DNA from: Zopfochytrium polystomum
Lineage: Eukaryota > Chytridiomycota > Chytridiomycetes > Chytridiales > Chytridiaceae
Assembly: GCA_025765615.1 (NCBI GenBank)
Contig: JAIVFJ010000097.1
Coordinates: 182,681-246,680, forward strand
Direction: 5' to 3'
Length of the DNA stretch: 64,000 nucleotides
How positions within the stretch are numbered: the first letter of the stretch is position 1; every line of letters begins with the position of its first letter. Both the position numbers and the translations under genes were made by a program. Positions 32,308 through 43,504 of this stretch are shown piece by piece. Below the pieces are notes generated by a model. The model was not told the DNA's origin and did not search any database. It saw nothing but the letters and a program-made list of their open reading frames with translations.

Positions 32308-33380
32308 TGCGAGCGCGCTTTGTTTTTGGGTAGTCTGTGTTTTTGCCTGTCTTTCTCCCTTCCTCTTGCAACCACTAGCAACCACCGCGTGACGGGGTGT
32401 GCCACTTCCACGTCCATGGGGGGGAATCGGGCGGGGTGCGCCACTGCCCCCAAGCGATAAGCGGTTTGCTTCTGTTTGTTTCCCAAACCCATTGTAGATA
32501 CAAAAAGCACTTTGAGGGGGGGCGGCACGAGGAATTTTCCCTTCCGCATTTGGACGGTTTCCTCCCGCGTGCGCGCGCTCGCGTTTCGCACGTAAGCCGA
32601 GCTCCCGCCGTTTTAGCGGACCCCGCTTCGTATTTGCCGGAGAAAAATTCTTTTTTTTTTTTTCTCTTTCCTGAGGGTCGGTTGGGAGTCTTGTACGACA
32701 AATCGACGCCTTATCACCCCACCCCCGACTGTCTTTCTCACCAGCTCGAGTATACCCCCACTGTCTCCCGATCTGCGTCAGTCTCCCTCTCGGCCGCACT
32801 TACCGGCTCTCCCCTCGCTATCCGTCCTCCTTTCGGCTCCTTCGTCTTATCACTGGGAACTTCCAATCGCACTGGGGGGGCCGCTCCTTCACTCTTCCGA
32901 GTCCGCAAGTAATGAAAAATGCGATCCCACCCGCAGTATGGGGAGGGGAGGGAATGGAACGCTCGCACTGTGCAAGAACGCTGTGGCAAGCGGGGGTTCT
33001 GCTCGGGCGGTGCCGACGGTTTGTGTGGAAGAGGAAAGGCTGGTTGTCTCGCACGGAAAAAAAAAATAAAATAAAAAATGGGGCATGAACCTCACTCAGA
33101 TCGCCTCACCCAGCGCCGCTGGCGGCCGCTCTTCCTTGCAGGCCGTTTTTTTTTTTTCTTTTCGTTTTTCTTTTTCGCTGACTTTCTCTATTGAGGGAGT
33201 GTCTCTCCCAAGCCGTGACTTGTCAGACACAAGGAGATTTTTCTCCTTTTTCGGATGGGTTTGTCTCTCTCCCTCTCTCTCTCCAACTCACTCACTCACT
33301 CACTCACTCTCTCCATCCCTCTCTCTGATTGTCTCTCTCATTTTTCTTCGAGATTGTCTCTCCTCTCCGTTTTTCTCCAT
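32308..33380. other. Intergenic
   Basis: T-rich and CT-rich stretches. A (CACT)n-like patch at about 33287-33308 lies just before the next gene. No gene is supported. Confidence 0.4.
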
Positions 33381-34583
33381 ATGGTAACCGTCCAGGCGCC
33401 GACTGCGGCGTCGGCCGAGCCGACGTCATCGTCCTCAAACACCCGCCAGCAACAATGGCCCGCCGCGGCGAGCGCCGCCGCCGACACCGCCCCGTCGTAC
33501 CGCTCGGTCGACCTGTCGTCGTCGGCGGCCGATCCCTCCTCGTCGAAGCAGCCGTTCCCGCCCTCTGGCCTGTCCGCGTCGCCGCGCGACACGAAGCAGC
33601 CGCTCTTCCCGGCATCCCTGGCCGCCCTCTCCCCCGACGACGGTACCGGCTCCTCCTCCTACCCCGCTGCGGGGGGAGGCTCGCTGTCGTACCCGCCGTC
33701 GCAGTCCATGGCCTACCCCGTTGCCGCCGCCGCCGCGCCCGCCGTCGACCAGTCGCTCTTCTACAAGGGCGAGAGCGCCCCGTTCTCGTACCCGCCCGAG
33801 GAAGCCGTGGCCCTGAAAAAGCAGGGCTATGCGTCCCAGCCACCCGAGAAGAAGAAGAGTTGAGTTTCGGCTTTGCTGTTGTAGGGTTTCCCTGCTAAAA
33901 CCAGTCCTCCTCCCTCCTTCTTCTTCTGTTTGCAGATAGGACTCTCATCATCGCGCTCATCGCAGCCGCTGCGATCGTCATCGCCGGCGGCGCCATCGCG
34001 GCCGCGCTCATCGTTTCAAACAACAACAAGTCTTCGTCCTCGTCCTCGCAGCCCAATCAGACAGTCACCTTCACCGCCTCCCGCACCACCTCTGGCGCCG
34101 TGAGCGGGACCGGCGGCTCGTCCCAAACGGCCACGTCGTCCACTACTACTACCACCACCAGCGACGGCCCCAGATCCACCAACATCCCGGCAAAGTTCCA
34201 GATCCGCCTCGCCGGGACGACAAACTGCGTCACGGGGGGGAATTTTGCGACGTGCGACGCGGCGCCCGGCGCTTCGAGCAACCAGGTGTTTGTGAAGGAC
34301 CAGTCGAACTGGAAGCAGGTCTCCTCCGGCGGGTGTTTGTCCCTGTTCCAAATCACGGTGAGTTTTGAAAAGCGATCTGGTTAGAGCAGCAAACAATGAT
34401 GATTCGGAACTAAACCTTTCCCTAAAGAAAATATCGATCGACCCTTGCAACTACAACAGCGGCTTCCAGCAGATCACGTACCTCGGCGACGGAACGATCC
34501 ACGCTTTCAGCAGCGCGTGCTTGACCGCCAGCTTGGGCTCGGAGGGCACGTGTGCGGCTTTCGACCTGATTTCCGTGGCGTGA
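33381..34583 (+). CDS. Single-pass membrane protein with Cys-containing C-terminal domain, paralogue B
   Basis: Exons 33381-33858, 33936-34357 and 34428-34583 join with the same phases (1, then 0) as the gene at 29878, giving 351 residues. The N-terminal half is Ser/Pro/Ala/Tyr-rich. A membrane helix follows (TLIIALIAAAAIVIAGGAIA), then a Ser/Thr stalk and the C-terminal domain: PAKFQIRLAGTTNCVTGGNF, NQVFVKDQSNWKQVSSGGCL, and ITYLGDGTIHAFSSACLTAS. The last segment (ACLTA, GTIHAF) is close in style to ricin-B-type trefoil repeats. The N-terminal halves of the two paralogues have diverged far more than the C-terminal domains, as expected if only the domain is constrained. Confidence 0.75.
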
Positions 34584-35088
34584 GCCCTCCACAAACGCTT
34601 ACGCGGTTGCGTTCCGATCAATAGACACCCTTTTATGCATCAGTTTTGTGGATTGTTCGTGTGTGTTGCCCGTTTCGCCTTTTGAGACCAGGTGCGGCGG
34701 TGGCGGGTGGATGCGGGGGTCAGTCGACGGAGAGGCGAAGCGTGTAGGGGTTGTTGTCGACAAACAGGGCGAAGCCCTTTTGTTCACCCCGTCTCCCAGC
34801 CAGGAAATACAATACACAGATAAGCGTTGCGTTCTATTTCATAATATTTTTGCCTTCCAAACGTGTATTGTCAAACACTGCACGTGTACTGCACATGTAC
34901 ATATGTACATGTATGTCTGTTTACGGATTTTACCGGTGCGACTCAAGTGCGACTGGGGGGTCACCTTGCGCTCAACGAGTCACCAACGAAATGCCCCTAC
35001 AACAACAACAAACAACAAAGCACCTTGTCAAGAACAACAACAACAACAACAACATAAACAACAGCGTTATTTAACGGAGCGGGCAATA
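34584..35088. other. Intergenic
   Basis: Contains CAA-rich stretches (34999-35065) immediately before the next start codon. The open frame that continues upstream of 35089 is Asn/Gln/Lys low-complexity and is not taken as coding. Confidence 0.4.
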
Positions 35089-37167
35089 ATGGACTCGTTG
35101 CCGCCCTTCTTGGTCTCGACCGTCCTCTCGTTCCTCCCCGGAGACGCCCGCTTCCGCCTCGCGACCCTGCTGCGACTCGAGCGTCAGCAAGCGCTCGCCC
35201 TCTACTCCATCCCGTCGGCCTCGCTGCAGCACGCCTCGAGTCGCGGTCTTGTCGATCTGTTGGACTTTCGCCTGCGAACCGCAACCGTGCCCATCGGATC
35301 TGTCGCCCCTCTGGACTCGCTGTTCTGGGTCCTCCGCGCCGTCGACGTCGGCGAGCCAGCAACACGACCCGCTGCTGGAGCCCCCTGCACGCCGCCGCGC
35401 ATCGAGTGGTGGTGCCTGTCGTGCACCTCCTTCGATCGCTTCGAAACCTCCTGCTACGACGGCCACCTCCTCGACGCACTCCACCTCGCCGCCAAAAGCG
35501 GCCACTCCGCCGTCCTGGACTGGTGGCTGGACCGCTGGCCCCGCCGCCTCGACCTCCCCGATATAGATCGCGACGACGCGATCGTGAGCAAGATCCTCGA
35601 GCCGGCCGTCGTCGCCGGTCACCTCGCCGTCCTCGACTGGTGCCGCCGCCGCTGCCCGTGGTGCTTCCCGCACGTCGAGCGCGAGGCGCTGGAGGCCGCC
35701 GCGTCCGCGGATCGCGTCGATGCGCTGCGCTGGCTCGAGGCGGAAGCGGGGCTGCCGGCCTACCGCTTTCTCACGCTGGACTACGGCGACGACGCCCTGC
35801 AGTTGGAGCAACTCCGCAAGAGAAAAGTCGCGGCGCTGGCCCACCGAGGCGAAAGACCCGCGAACCCGCCCGTCGTGTTCGACCTCCGGTCCGCCGCGGA
35901 ACAGGCGGTGCGTCACGGACAGGTACGCGTGCTCGATTGGTTGCGGGCCGCCGGCTGGGATTTCGCGGACTCGTTCGAGACCGCGACGGCCTGCGGGCAG
36001 GCTTCGGTTCTGGAGTGGTGGCGGGAAACCTACCCAAACAACCCTCGCTGTCCCAGCTGGTACAGCATGCAGCAAGCCGCGCGGAACGGCCACGTCAAGG
36101 TCCTGCAGTTCTGGTGGGACTTGAGAGGCCGCGCCGCCGTCGACTGGAACCGAGAACTCCTCCATTTCGCGGCCGTCGGCGGCCAGGCTGAGGTTCTCCA
36201 GTGGTGGAGCGAGCGGTTCCCGTTCCCAGGCCCCGCCGACGCCGCCGTGTTTGCCAGAGAAGCGAGCCAGCGGAACGACGTTGCGCTCCTGGAATGGTTC
36301 AAAACCAGCGGCTACGTCCGGCCGCTCGTTTGTTTCCTCACCGTCGCGGCGTTCAAAAAGGAAGCGTACGAATGGTGGCGACGCAGCGGCCTGCCGCTGA
36401 CGTACGACGGCGGGAATGACGTGGCGACTTTCGTCACAAAGAACGCGTCCAACCGCGAGATCTTGACCTGGCTTTCGGAAATGCAGAGCCGCAACGACGC
36501 CGCCGACCGCTGCGGCGTCCCCGCGGACCTGGCCTGGCCCCAACTCGATTTGATGACGGTCGCGACCACCCGGATGTTTGGCCGCGGGCGAGAGGGCCTC
36601 ATCGATGGCCTCGAGTGGTGGCGTGCCCGCGGCGCCCCGCTCGGCCCCGCCCCAACGAGAGATCACAAGAAGCGGGCGTTGGCGACCAACGTGCCGGTCC
36701 TGGAATGGCTGCTCGTCCGCGGTTTCGCTGTTCCGCACGAGGTCGAAGACGCGGCAGGCGACTCTTTGTTCGCGAGGCGGTGGTGGGCGGAAGTGAAGCG
36801 ACGCGCCGCGGGGGTGACAGGTGTTGTGTGTGTTTTGAACCAGAATCGGCGGCCGCGGGAGCGCCGTCGTTGTTGTGGATGGCTGTCGGGGTCGCGCTTT
36901 GCGGGGCTTATGAGGTTAACAAAAGTCCAAAATACCATGTACAGCGCTTACCTATTCACAGCTTCAACAGCATATTGGTTGGCGGGGTCCACCAGTCTAC
37001 AGCCTCTCTCCGGTGCAAACTACCTGGGCATTCATCTTCCCATCCACCACCGTGAAGGCGAACAACTGCACCGTTCCGATGCGAAAACCAATTTCATTTG
37101 CGCGTATTCCCCCGCTGCAACGCCCCCATGGCCGCGACTCTTCCTCAAACCCCCACCGCATCGGTGA
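35089..37167 (+). CDS. Large ankyrin-like repeat protein (WW-type repeats)
   Basis: The ATG at 35089 starts MDSLPPFLVSTVLSFLPGDA, an F-box-like N-terminus. About a dozen imperfect repeats of roughly 30 residues follow, marked by HLAAKSGHSAVLDWW, AVVAGHLAVLDWCRR, VRHGQVRVLDWLRAAG, CGQASVLEWWRE, ARNGHVKVLQFWWD, VGGQAEVLQWWSE and DVALLEWFKTSGY. These are degenerate ankyrin units of a type I associate with chytrid genomes, where WWKDSGL endings are common. An F-box plus ankyrin layout would suggest a substrate adaptor of an SCF ubiquitin ligase, by inference. The repeats are clear to about 36820. After GVTGVV (36825-36835) composition changes and a GT site may start an intron, so the stop at 37167 may be wrong. 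The strong codon bias shows in the long antisense frame over the same region. Confidence 0.75.
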   Translation: MDSLPPFLVSTVLSFLPGDARFRLATLLRLERQQALALYSIPSASLQHASSRGLVDLLDFRLRTATVPIGSVAPLDSLFWVLRAVDVGEPATRPAAGAPCTPPRIEWWCLSCTSFDRFETSCYDGHLLDALHLAAKSGHSAVLDWWLDRWPRRLDLPDIDRDDAIVSKILEPAVVAGHLAVLDWCRRRCPWCFPHVEREALEAAASADRVDALRWLEAEAGLPAYRFLTLDYGDDALQLEQLRKRKVAALAHRGERPANPPVVFDLRSAAEQAVRHGQVRVLDWLRAAGWDFADSFETATACGQASVLEWWRETYPNNPRCPSWYSMQQAARNGHVKVLQFWWDLRGRAAVDWNRELLHFAAVGGQAEVLQWWSERFPFPGPADAAVFAREASQRNDVALLEWFKTSGYVRPLVCFLTVAAFKKEAYEWWRRSGLPLTYDGGNDVATFVTKNASNREILTWLSEMQSRNDAADRCGVPADLAWPQLDLMTVATTRMFGRGREGLIDGLEWWRARGAPLGPAPTRDHKKRALATNVPVLEWLLVRGFAVPHEVEDAAGDSLFARRWWAEVKRRAAGVTGVVCVLNQNRRPRERRRCCGWLSGSRFAGLMRLTKVQNTMYSAYLFTASTAYWLAGSTSLQPLSGANYLGIHLPIHHREGEQLHRSDAKTNFICAYSPAATPPWPRLFLKPPPHR

Positions 37168-37537
37168 GGACGACGCCAAAGACTTTGATGTGGTTTTGGT
37201 TATTTCCAGTTTCTATCCCGCCGAAGCCCTCTTCCAAATTCTGTACGCGCCAACACCCTTCGCCTACCCAGCACGGCACTCCTCGACCGAACTCCCCGCC
37301 ACCGACTCCGCCTCCACCCTCCTTCCTCTATGTTTACAGTTGAATTGTATTGCAGTGCGACAATGAGAGAGCTGGGCCAAAGGAAGCGCGTACTAACAAA
37401 GAAAAAAAACAGATGATTCAATGGAACGCTAACCGAAACAAGCAGATTTCGCGAGCACTGCGTTAACGTCGGCCCTTTGTTGTCCCGTTGATCGTCATTA
37501 AGATTGTCGTAATTCCAAGAACAGGAGCGAGACTTAC
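37168..37537. other. Gap between convergent genes
   Basis: Probably holds the unresolved last exon or exons of the minus-strand micro-exon gene and the 3' end of the ankyrin-like gene. The true stop of neither could be fixed. Confidence 0.35.
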
Positions 37538-38575
<1,038 letters not shown>

Positions 38576-38598
38576 CGTCTTGTGTTTTTCTTGTGTGC

Positions 38599-38638
<40 letters not shown>

Positions 38639-38997
38639 TGGCGGGTGGCCTTCCAATACTAGTTCCCCCTTTAAAAATGTGGGATGGTTTCCCCGCGGGC
38701 TCAGCCCTGCGCCTTCTGTGTCTGCTTGTCAATGATAAATAATTTGACGAGGAGCTCTGCATTGGAAGTGGCTTCGCCTCGCTCATTTGGGAAAGCAGAA
38801 AGCGGCTCCCGTTCCGCCCCGGCCCGGGCCGGCACCGACTCGGCGCAGCACCCCTTCCGCTACCGTTTCCGCTGCAGACGTAGCCACACACTGCATGAGC
38901 TCCCATCATCATCGACGGGCCTATCAAACGTCCTCGGATGGATCCGCCGCCGCTGGGGACCCAAAATGGAAACGAGGGGAGCTTCGCGGCACATCGA

Positions 38998-39042
<45 letters not shown>

Positions 39043-39438
39043 AAAATGTGAGGGCGTCGCGCAGGTTCAGCTGGTGGACTTGCATACCGGGCAGAGGGCG
39101 ACCGCTGGCTTGCCGAAGAGGGTGTGCGCTGTGGCCCCGCCGTGTTTGACTTTTGCCTCCGAGGCTCGCCACTGGTGTATTGTATTGTGGGTGGAGAGAA
39201 AACTCTCCAAACAATCTTCAGAGTCCAAGCTGTGCTCGCATTTTAGCGCCCTGGGAAGAGTCTGCGTGGATGCTCTGCAACTGGAATGCAACCAAAAAAA
39301 TTACCTCTTCGTTTGAAAGAAGAACAAAAAAAAAATAGAGAGAGAGAGATATAGAGAGAGAGAGAAAGAGATCGATCGCTCCCCCACGCCTTGCACTCGA
39401 TTGAATGGGCAACCAGCAGCAGCCACCTCGACCTTCGT
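38576..39438. other. Intergenic with (GT)n and poly(T)
   Basis: A (GT)n tract at 38605-38636 and a T41 run at 39001-39041. A minus-strand stretch at 39067-39150 (AHTLFGKPAVALCPVCKSTS then stop) reads like a 3' exon, but its partner exons were not found. Confidence 0.4.
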
Positions 39439-39606
39439 CTAGAGAATGTAGTACGCCAACAGCACCCAAGTGCCGCCGCAGGTATCGCCCGGTAGCACTC
39501 TGGACGGCGTGTCGCACGTGGACTCGGCAAACGAGGGCAACGAGAGCCTTGTAGTCACTAGAACAAGATCGCCCGCGTAGATCTTCCTCTTGATTAGGTA
39601 ATCCAT
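39439..39606 (-). CDS. 55-residue ORF or terminal exon, unknown
   Basis: The ATG at 39606 gives MDYLIKRKIYAGDLVLVTTR, SLPSFAESTCDTPSRVLPGD and TCGGTWVLLAYYIL, then a stop. The composition is protein-like, with two Cys and a hydrophobic end. It may be the last exon of a longer gene. No homology is recognised. Confidence 0.35.
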   Translation of the reverse strand: MDYLIKRKIYAGDLVLVTTRLSLPSFAESTCDTPSRVLPGDTCGGTWVLLAYYIL

Positions 39607-40016
39607 ATTATAGCTTTATTGATTTCCATCGACGCAGCCCTTCTTGTAGTTCTCCCGAGGCCTTCCTCGAAAGTACGCTGACGTCGTTCCAGAAAACCTG
39701 TCTCAAAGGCACACCGCCGCGATGCGTACCGCTTTGGCCGAGGCGCGGCGGCGGCGGGACCGATATTTGGGCGGCGGAACATGGGTCTCAATTCCCGATC
39801 TCCTGGTGATTAGCCTACGTCGCCCGTCGACTTCTCTGTGTACTTTGATTCTTGCAAACGCCCTTCCCCCCCCGAATCGAGTGGATACACGATAAGACCC
39901 GAGCAACTTGAAACTTCAACTGGTCCAGCCGCAGGTCTCAAATCACGCAAGGACGCCATTTGTTACAATGGGTTTGTTTCCCAACGACGTCGGCGGAGGT
40001 CCGGCCATTTACGAGT

Positions 40017-40472
40017 TGGGCCAGCTTGCGCTGTGCGAGTAGTGGGCGACGAGCTCTCGTACGCTGGCGCTGTCGGAGAGAAGAACGAGCACCATGAGCG
40101 TCGGGGCTTGGTAGATGAAAATCCTGTCGAAAGCGTTGTAAGGATTTAGTGATGTGAACAGAAATTGATTAGGGTTGCAATTGGGTGACGAAAGTACTCG
40201 GCTGCAGCAAGAAAGAGGTTAGTTCAGGTTAGTTCTTAAAATTTAGGAATTAAAAAATAAGTGGAAAGTACCTACCAGCTGCGGCAGAGTAAAAAAATTG
40301 ACCTCGGTCAATAAAATAAAAATAAAATGAAAAAAATAGTAAGATAACAGTTCCGAGACCAATATACTGGACGCAACACTTTCAAAATGGGTGAAGCGAT
40401 CGGGGGTGCGCGCTCACCGGAAGTGCAAAACAGCATCACGACAGCGGAGATGTAGCACGCCCTCCGGAGCAT
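40017..40472 (-). CDS. Possible small membrane protein, fragmentary model
   Basis: The ATG at 40472 starts MLRRACYISAVVMLFCTS and runs into a GTGAGC donor at 40419. A plausible last exon (about 40130-40017) encodes RIFIYQAPTLMVLVLLSDSA and SVRELVAHYSHSASWPNS, then a stop. Tiny candidate exons lie between (near 40275 and 40200). The hydrophobic RIFIYQAPTLMV resembles FFYGAPSVMVF at 29300-29347. Joining is uncertain. Confidence 0.3.
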
Positions 40473-40601
40473 TATTTTTCGCGACGTGGAAAGGACACCG
40501 GGACCTTGCTCAGCTCGGTCGGCGTCGCGATGATCTTGTGCTGCGAGATGAGGGAAAAGATGGTTTCGACGGTCGAGATGAGAAGCAAAGCAGAGCTGTA
40601 C

Positions 40602-41018
40602 CTTCCAGTTTTGATTGTAGTCCCGAATCGTCGATCGAGTTCGACACGATGTCCTGGTCGCCGCCGGCGACGTACATGCCGACTCCGCCGCTGGCGACAA
40701 CAACCGGGCGCCGCGACTTGTCCGGGTGGAAGCCGTCAATCTTTAGAGGCACGAAGCGAAAGGTCGTGGTCGAGGGCGTGGAGCGGGTAGTAGTGGGCGA
40801 ACGACTGGATGAAGCGCGCTTGCGCTTGGAGCTCGGCCGCTGTCGATGCCTCGCTGGGTGTGATGGTGCTGGTGTGACGGTGGACAGGGTGCCCCTGCTG
40901 CGGCGAACAGTTTTGCGCTGTCGACCCGTGTCGCTTGGTGCCAGAGGAGCGCGGAGAGCCCGAGGACGGCGATCAAAGTGATGACTAGGTGGAGGATACG
41001 AAGATTGGATCTTGGGTG
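40602..41018 (-). CDS. Possible membrane protein exon with two frame shifts
   Basis: A membrane segment (RILHLVITLIAVLGLSALLW) is followed, after apparent one-base shifts near 40900 and 40741, by AELQAQARFIQSFAHYYPLH and DGFHPDKSRRPVVVASGGVG, then MYVAGGDQDIVSNSIDDSG up to a GTACAG donor at 40601. Each piece looks coding but no single frame holds them. Unknown family; could be a decayed gene. Confidence 0.3.
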
Positions 41019-41901
41019 CTGAGGGCGCTAGAGCCTGCGAGCGTCAGTGAGCAAGTGCTGGAAGCCCCAGCAAAGACTGCAAAATCCCCAAAAAAAAATT
41101 GATTGGAATGAGAGGTTAAATCAGGGCCCTCTGGCCTGTAATTGACACGGGTTTCATATCGTACAGCACTTGTGTGTGCGTATGTAAACGTGTTGTCGTC
41201 GCCCCTTTTACCTCTCCCGGAAACGGTAATTGATGTTTTGGCACAATGACAGTACAATTCGGCACGTTACGGTCTTGATAGAGCCTTTGAAGCCAAGGCC
41301 CCTGTCGTCCAAAGGCAGGGACGAATCTGTTTCACGCCATACGCGGATAGGCGAAATGCATCTCGCCGAAGATCGGCGTTCAAGGGCGTAGCTGTCAGCA
41401 GCACACATTTTTAGCAAGCCGCCATCGCTTGGCGGTTGGGCTAGAGAATACGAGTGTTGATCTCCTCCTTGAAATCGTTGGGAAACTGATGATCGACCAA
41501 TCCGCTCGCGAACTTGGAACGACGGCACGTCCCTCGGTGTTTGGTGTCGGGTGCTGATGATTTGGAAGGCGCAACAGCAAGAAACAGGAAACCAATGAAG
41601 AACTCCGCCCGACCCGGCGTTTTGTGGGTATAGATCCGAACCCGTGTGCGGTTAAACCTGCAGTGGGCCTACTCCAGTTCAAAAGAAGATGGCTGTGCCC
41701 TTTGCTTCTGGACAACTTTCCCGCTCTTCTGAATATCAAGACGCAGCAACTCTTTGGTTTTGTTGCTTTTTATTCCGATCGCCTCCAAAAGCCATTGACA
41801 GTGAGAGTGGGACAGAAATCACAAAGAACCTCCCACCCTAAAACCTACAAACAGAACAAAAAGAAAGCAAGAGGTAAGGGGGTTGCGCAAAGAGAGCCGC
41901 C
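41019..41901. other. Intergenic; right part homologous to the 3' flank of the peptide gene
   Basis: 41650-41900 (reverse) matches 25820-26050, showing that the duplication of the peptide gene included its 3' UTR. The rest shows no gene. Confidence 0.5.
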
Positions 41902-42190
41902 TCAGCCGATCTGCTTGCAGTTGGTCTGCTGCGAGAACCAGCACCACGGCGCGGGCATCGGGTCGCGCTTGGCGAGGACAGGGGCCGAGGTATCCACTGC
42001 CGCGGCAGCCGGGGCGACGACATCGGGAACTGAATTCAAGGGAGAAGGTTGAAAAGGGAGGAAACTTTGCGGTGAGAAAGTAGGTATAGGATACGCGACG
42101 ACTGAAATCAAAGGAGGCAGGCGAAGATTCCGTGATTGGCCGGGATATGAACCGGGAAAAGAGCCGGTGGAAACCTCACCAACAGCTGGG
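41902..42190 (-). pseudogene. Beheaded second copy of the pheromone-like peptide gene
   Basis: Exon 2 (42029-41902) encodes a propeptide, the Lys-Arg site and a C-terminal peptide identical to that of the 25430 gene except Leu to Met in DPMPAP; the WCWFSQQTNC core is unchanged. The intron (GTGAGG donor at about 42176, CAG acceptor at 42030) and the last bases of exon 1 are also homologous. Upstream of about 42183 homology stops and the sequence becomes the antisense of a phosphate transporter exon, so the signal peptide is gone. The continuous minus-strand frame through that region is Arg-rich and has no signal sequence. Unless an unseen exon supplies one, the copy cannot be secreted. Confidence 0.65.
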
Positions 42191-42469
42191 GCCGGAGCCG
42201 CCGCCCTGTCCGTCCTCACCGCCTCGTTCCTCGCCCTCCCCGTGTCCACAACCCAGTGCATCGTTGGCGCCACCATCGGCGTCGGTCTGTGCAACGGATC
42301 CCTCAAGGCTATCAACTGGCGCATGGTCGGCTGGTCCATGTTCTCGTGGGTCCTCACCCTCCCCGTCGCAGGTGTCTTGGCAGGTCTCATATACGCACTC
42401 CTCACCCGCGGCCCGAACTTTGTATCGCCGCCGTACACTCCGTATAACGCCACCGCTCCAGCGTTTTAA
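42183..42469 (+). pseudogene. Inorganic phosphate transporter (Pho4/Pho89 type), C-terminal fragment
   Basis: The frame reads AALSVLTASFLALPVSTTQC, IVGATIGVGLCNGSLKAINW, RMVGWSMFSWVLTLPVAGVL and AGLIYALLTRGP before a stop. These are the last two membrane segments and the PVSTTQ signature of the Na+/H+-coupled phosphate permeases. Nothing upstream on this strand encodes the remaining roughly 450 residues; that region holds the antisense peptide gene copy instead. The fragment begins exactly at the breakpoint, directly after an AG that could have been its own intron acceptor. Confidence 0.7.
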
Positions 42470-42805
42470 ACAAAAAGCTGTACAAGTAATGAGCGAAAAT
42501 ACTTCGCAACAGTGCTAATCACAGTAACTTCACATATTTTTTCACCTATGGCCACCACCCCTTTCATTGAAGTTGTGCGTGCTCTTGTTTTGTTTTGTGT
42601 TGTTTGATTTTTTCTTGTTTTGTTGAATCGGGGCGTCGTTTCCCCCAGCACGTAGAATGAAAGGACGAGCCAAAATCAAAGGTTGGCAGAGTGATTTGTT
42701 GAGACTTTTTCTTTCCCTTTCACACTCTCTCCTTACCCTCTCGCTCCTGTGATCGAACGTCTACACCAAAGAGACCAGCATCGGGAAACTGTTAGCGACA
42801 TCATC
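42470..42805. other. Intergenic
   Basis: T-rich stretch, no gene seen. Confidence 0.4.
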
Positions 42806-43504
42806 ATTATGTGTATGCCCAGTCCATCGTCACAGCGACCGGCCGCCAACGGGGGAGCCCCACACGGTCCTTCCACCACTGCAAGACATTGATATGCACT
42901 CTTCCACTGGCAAGGGACATTGACCACTTGTAGCGGAGCTCCAGACCACCGTCTTTCCACCACTGCAGCACCGGTGCGTTGCCGTTAGCACTGGCCCCAT
43001 CCATGGCTCCAGCATCGTATTTGAGCTACAGCTCACTGTCTTTCCACCACTGAAGCACTGATATTCGGCCATCCCTGCTGGCCAATTCCAACGCATAGCT
43101 GCTGTACTTAAACTCCAGCCCAGAGTCCTTCCACCACTGCAGAACTTCCACAAAACCTTTGTGGCTCGAGTTTCCATGGGGCCTGCCATCTATGCGAGCG
43201 GCCTCCCTGCCTTGTACATGAGCGGCAGCCCAGAGTCCTTCCACCACTGCACGACGCCGACATGACCCCACAAGCTGGCTTTGTCCATTTCATATTCGTG
43301 GGTGAGGTCCAGTCCGCTCCGCCGCCACCAGTCGAGGACTCCAACCTGGCCGTTGACAGTCGCTGGGTCGGTTCCTCCAAGCGTGTCAAAGTTCACGCTG
43401 GCTGCGACTGTCCATTCCAGCGCAGATACTTGGCCCTTTGCGAACTCTGTCTTGAACCATGGTGGGAGGGCGTTGAACGTGTTGAGAAATGGAAGGCAGT
43501 CCAT
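42806..43504 (-). pseudogene. Ankyrin-like WWKDSGL-repeat protein, frame-broken
   Basis: The ATG at 43504 opens MDCLPFLNTFNALPPWFKTE, then VNGQVGVLDWWRRSGLDLTH and LWGHVGVVQWWKDSGLPLMY. The frame then closes at 43190 and repeats resume in other frames: GFVEVLQWWKDSGLEFKY, GRISVLQWWKDSEL, NAPVLQWWKDGGLELRY and VHINVLQWWKDR. At least six 30-residue units are present, with several frame changes and a stop. It is a decayed member of the repeat family represented by the 35089 gene. Confidence 0.65.

Noticed and set aside
34648..35088. Upstream extension of the ankyrin-like protein
   Set aside because: The frame is open but becomes Asn/Gln/Thr/Lys low-complexity with no conserved feature; the F-box-like start at 35089 is a better N-terminus.
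35071..36738. 555-codon minus-strand frame
   Set aside because: Antisense of the ankyrin-like gene; no repeat or domain is visible, and the plus strand shows clear repeats.
39439..39606. GDTC in the 55-residue ORF as a LysM domain
   Set aside because: The rest of the LysM consensus (N-P-x-[IL] and the second helix) is missing.
40602..41018. Minus-strand membrane protein as an RTA1-type transporter
   Set aside because: Only one helix is visible and the Gly-rich stretch does not match RTA1 helices closely enough.
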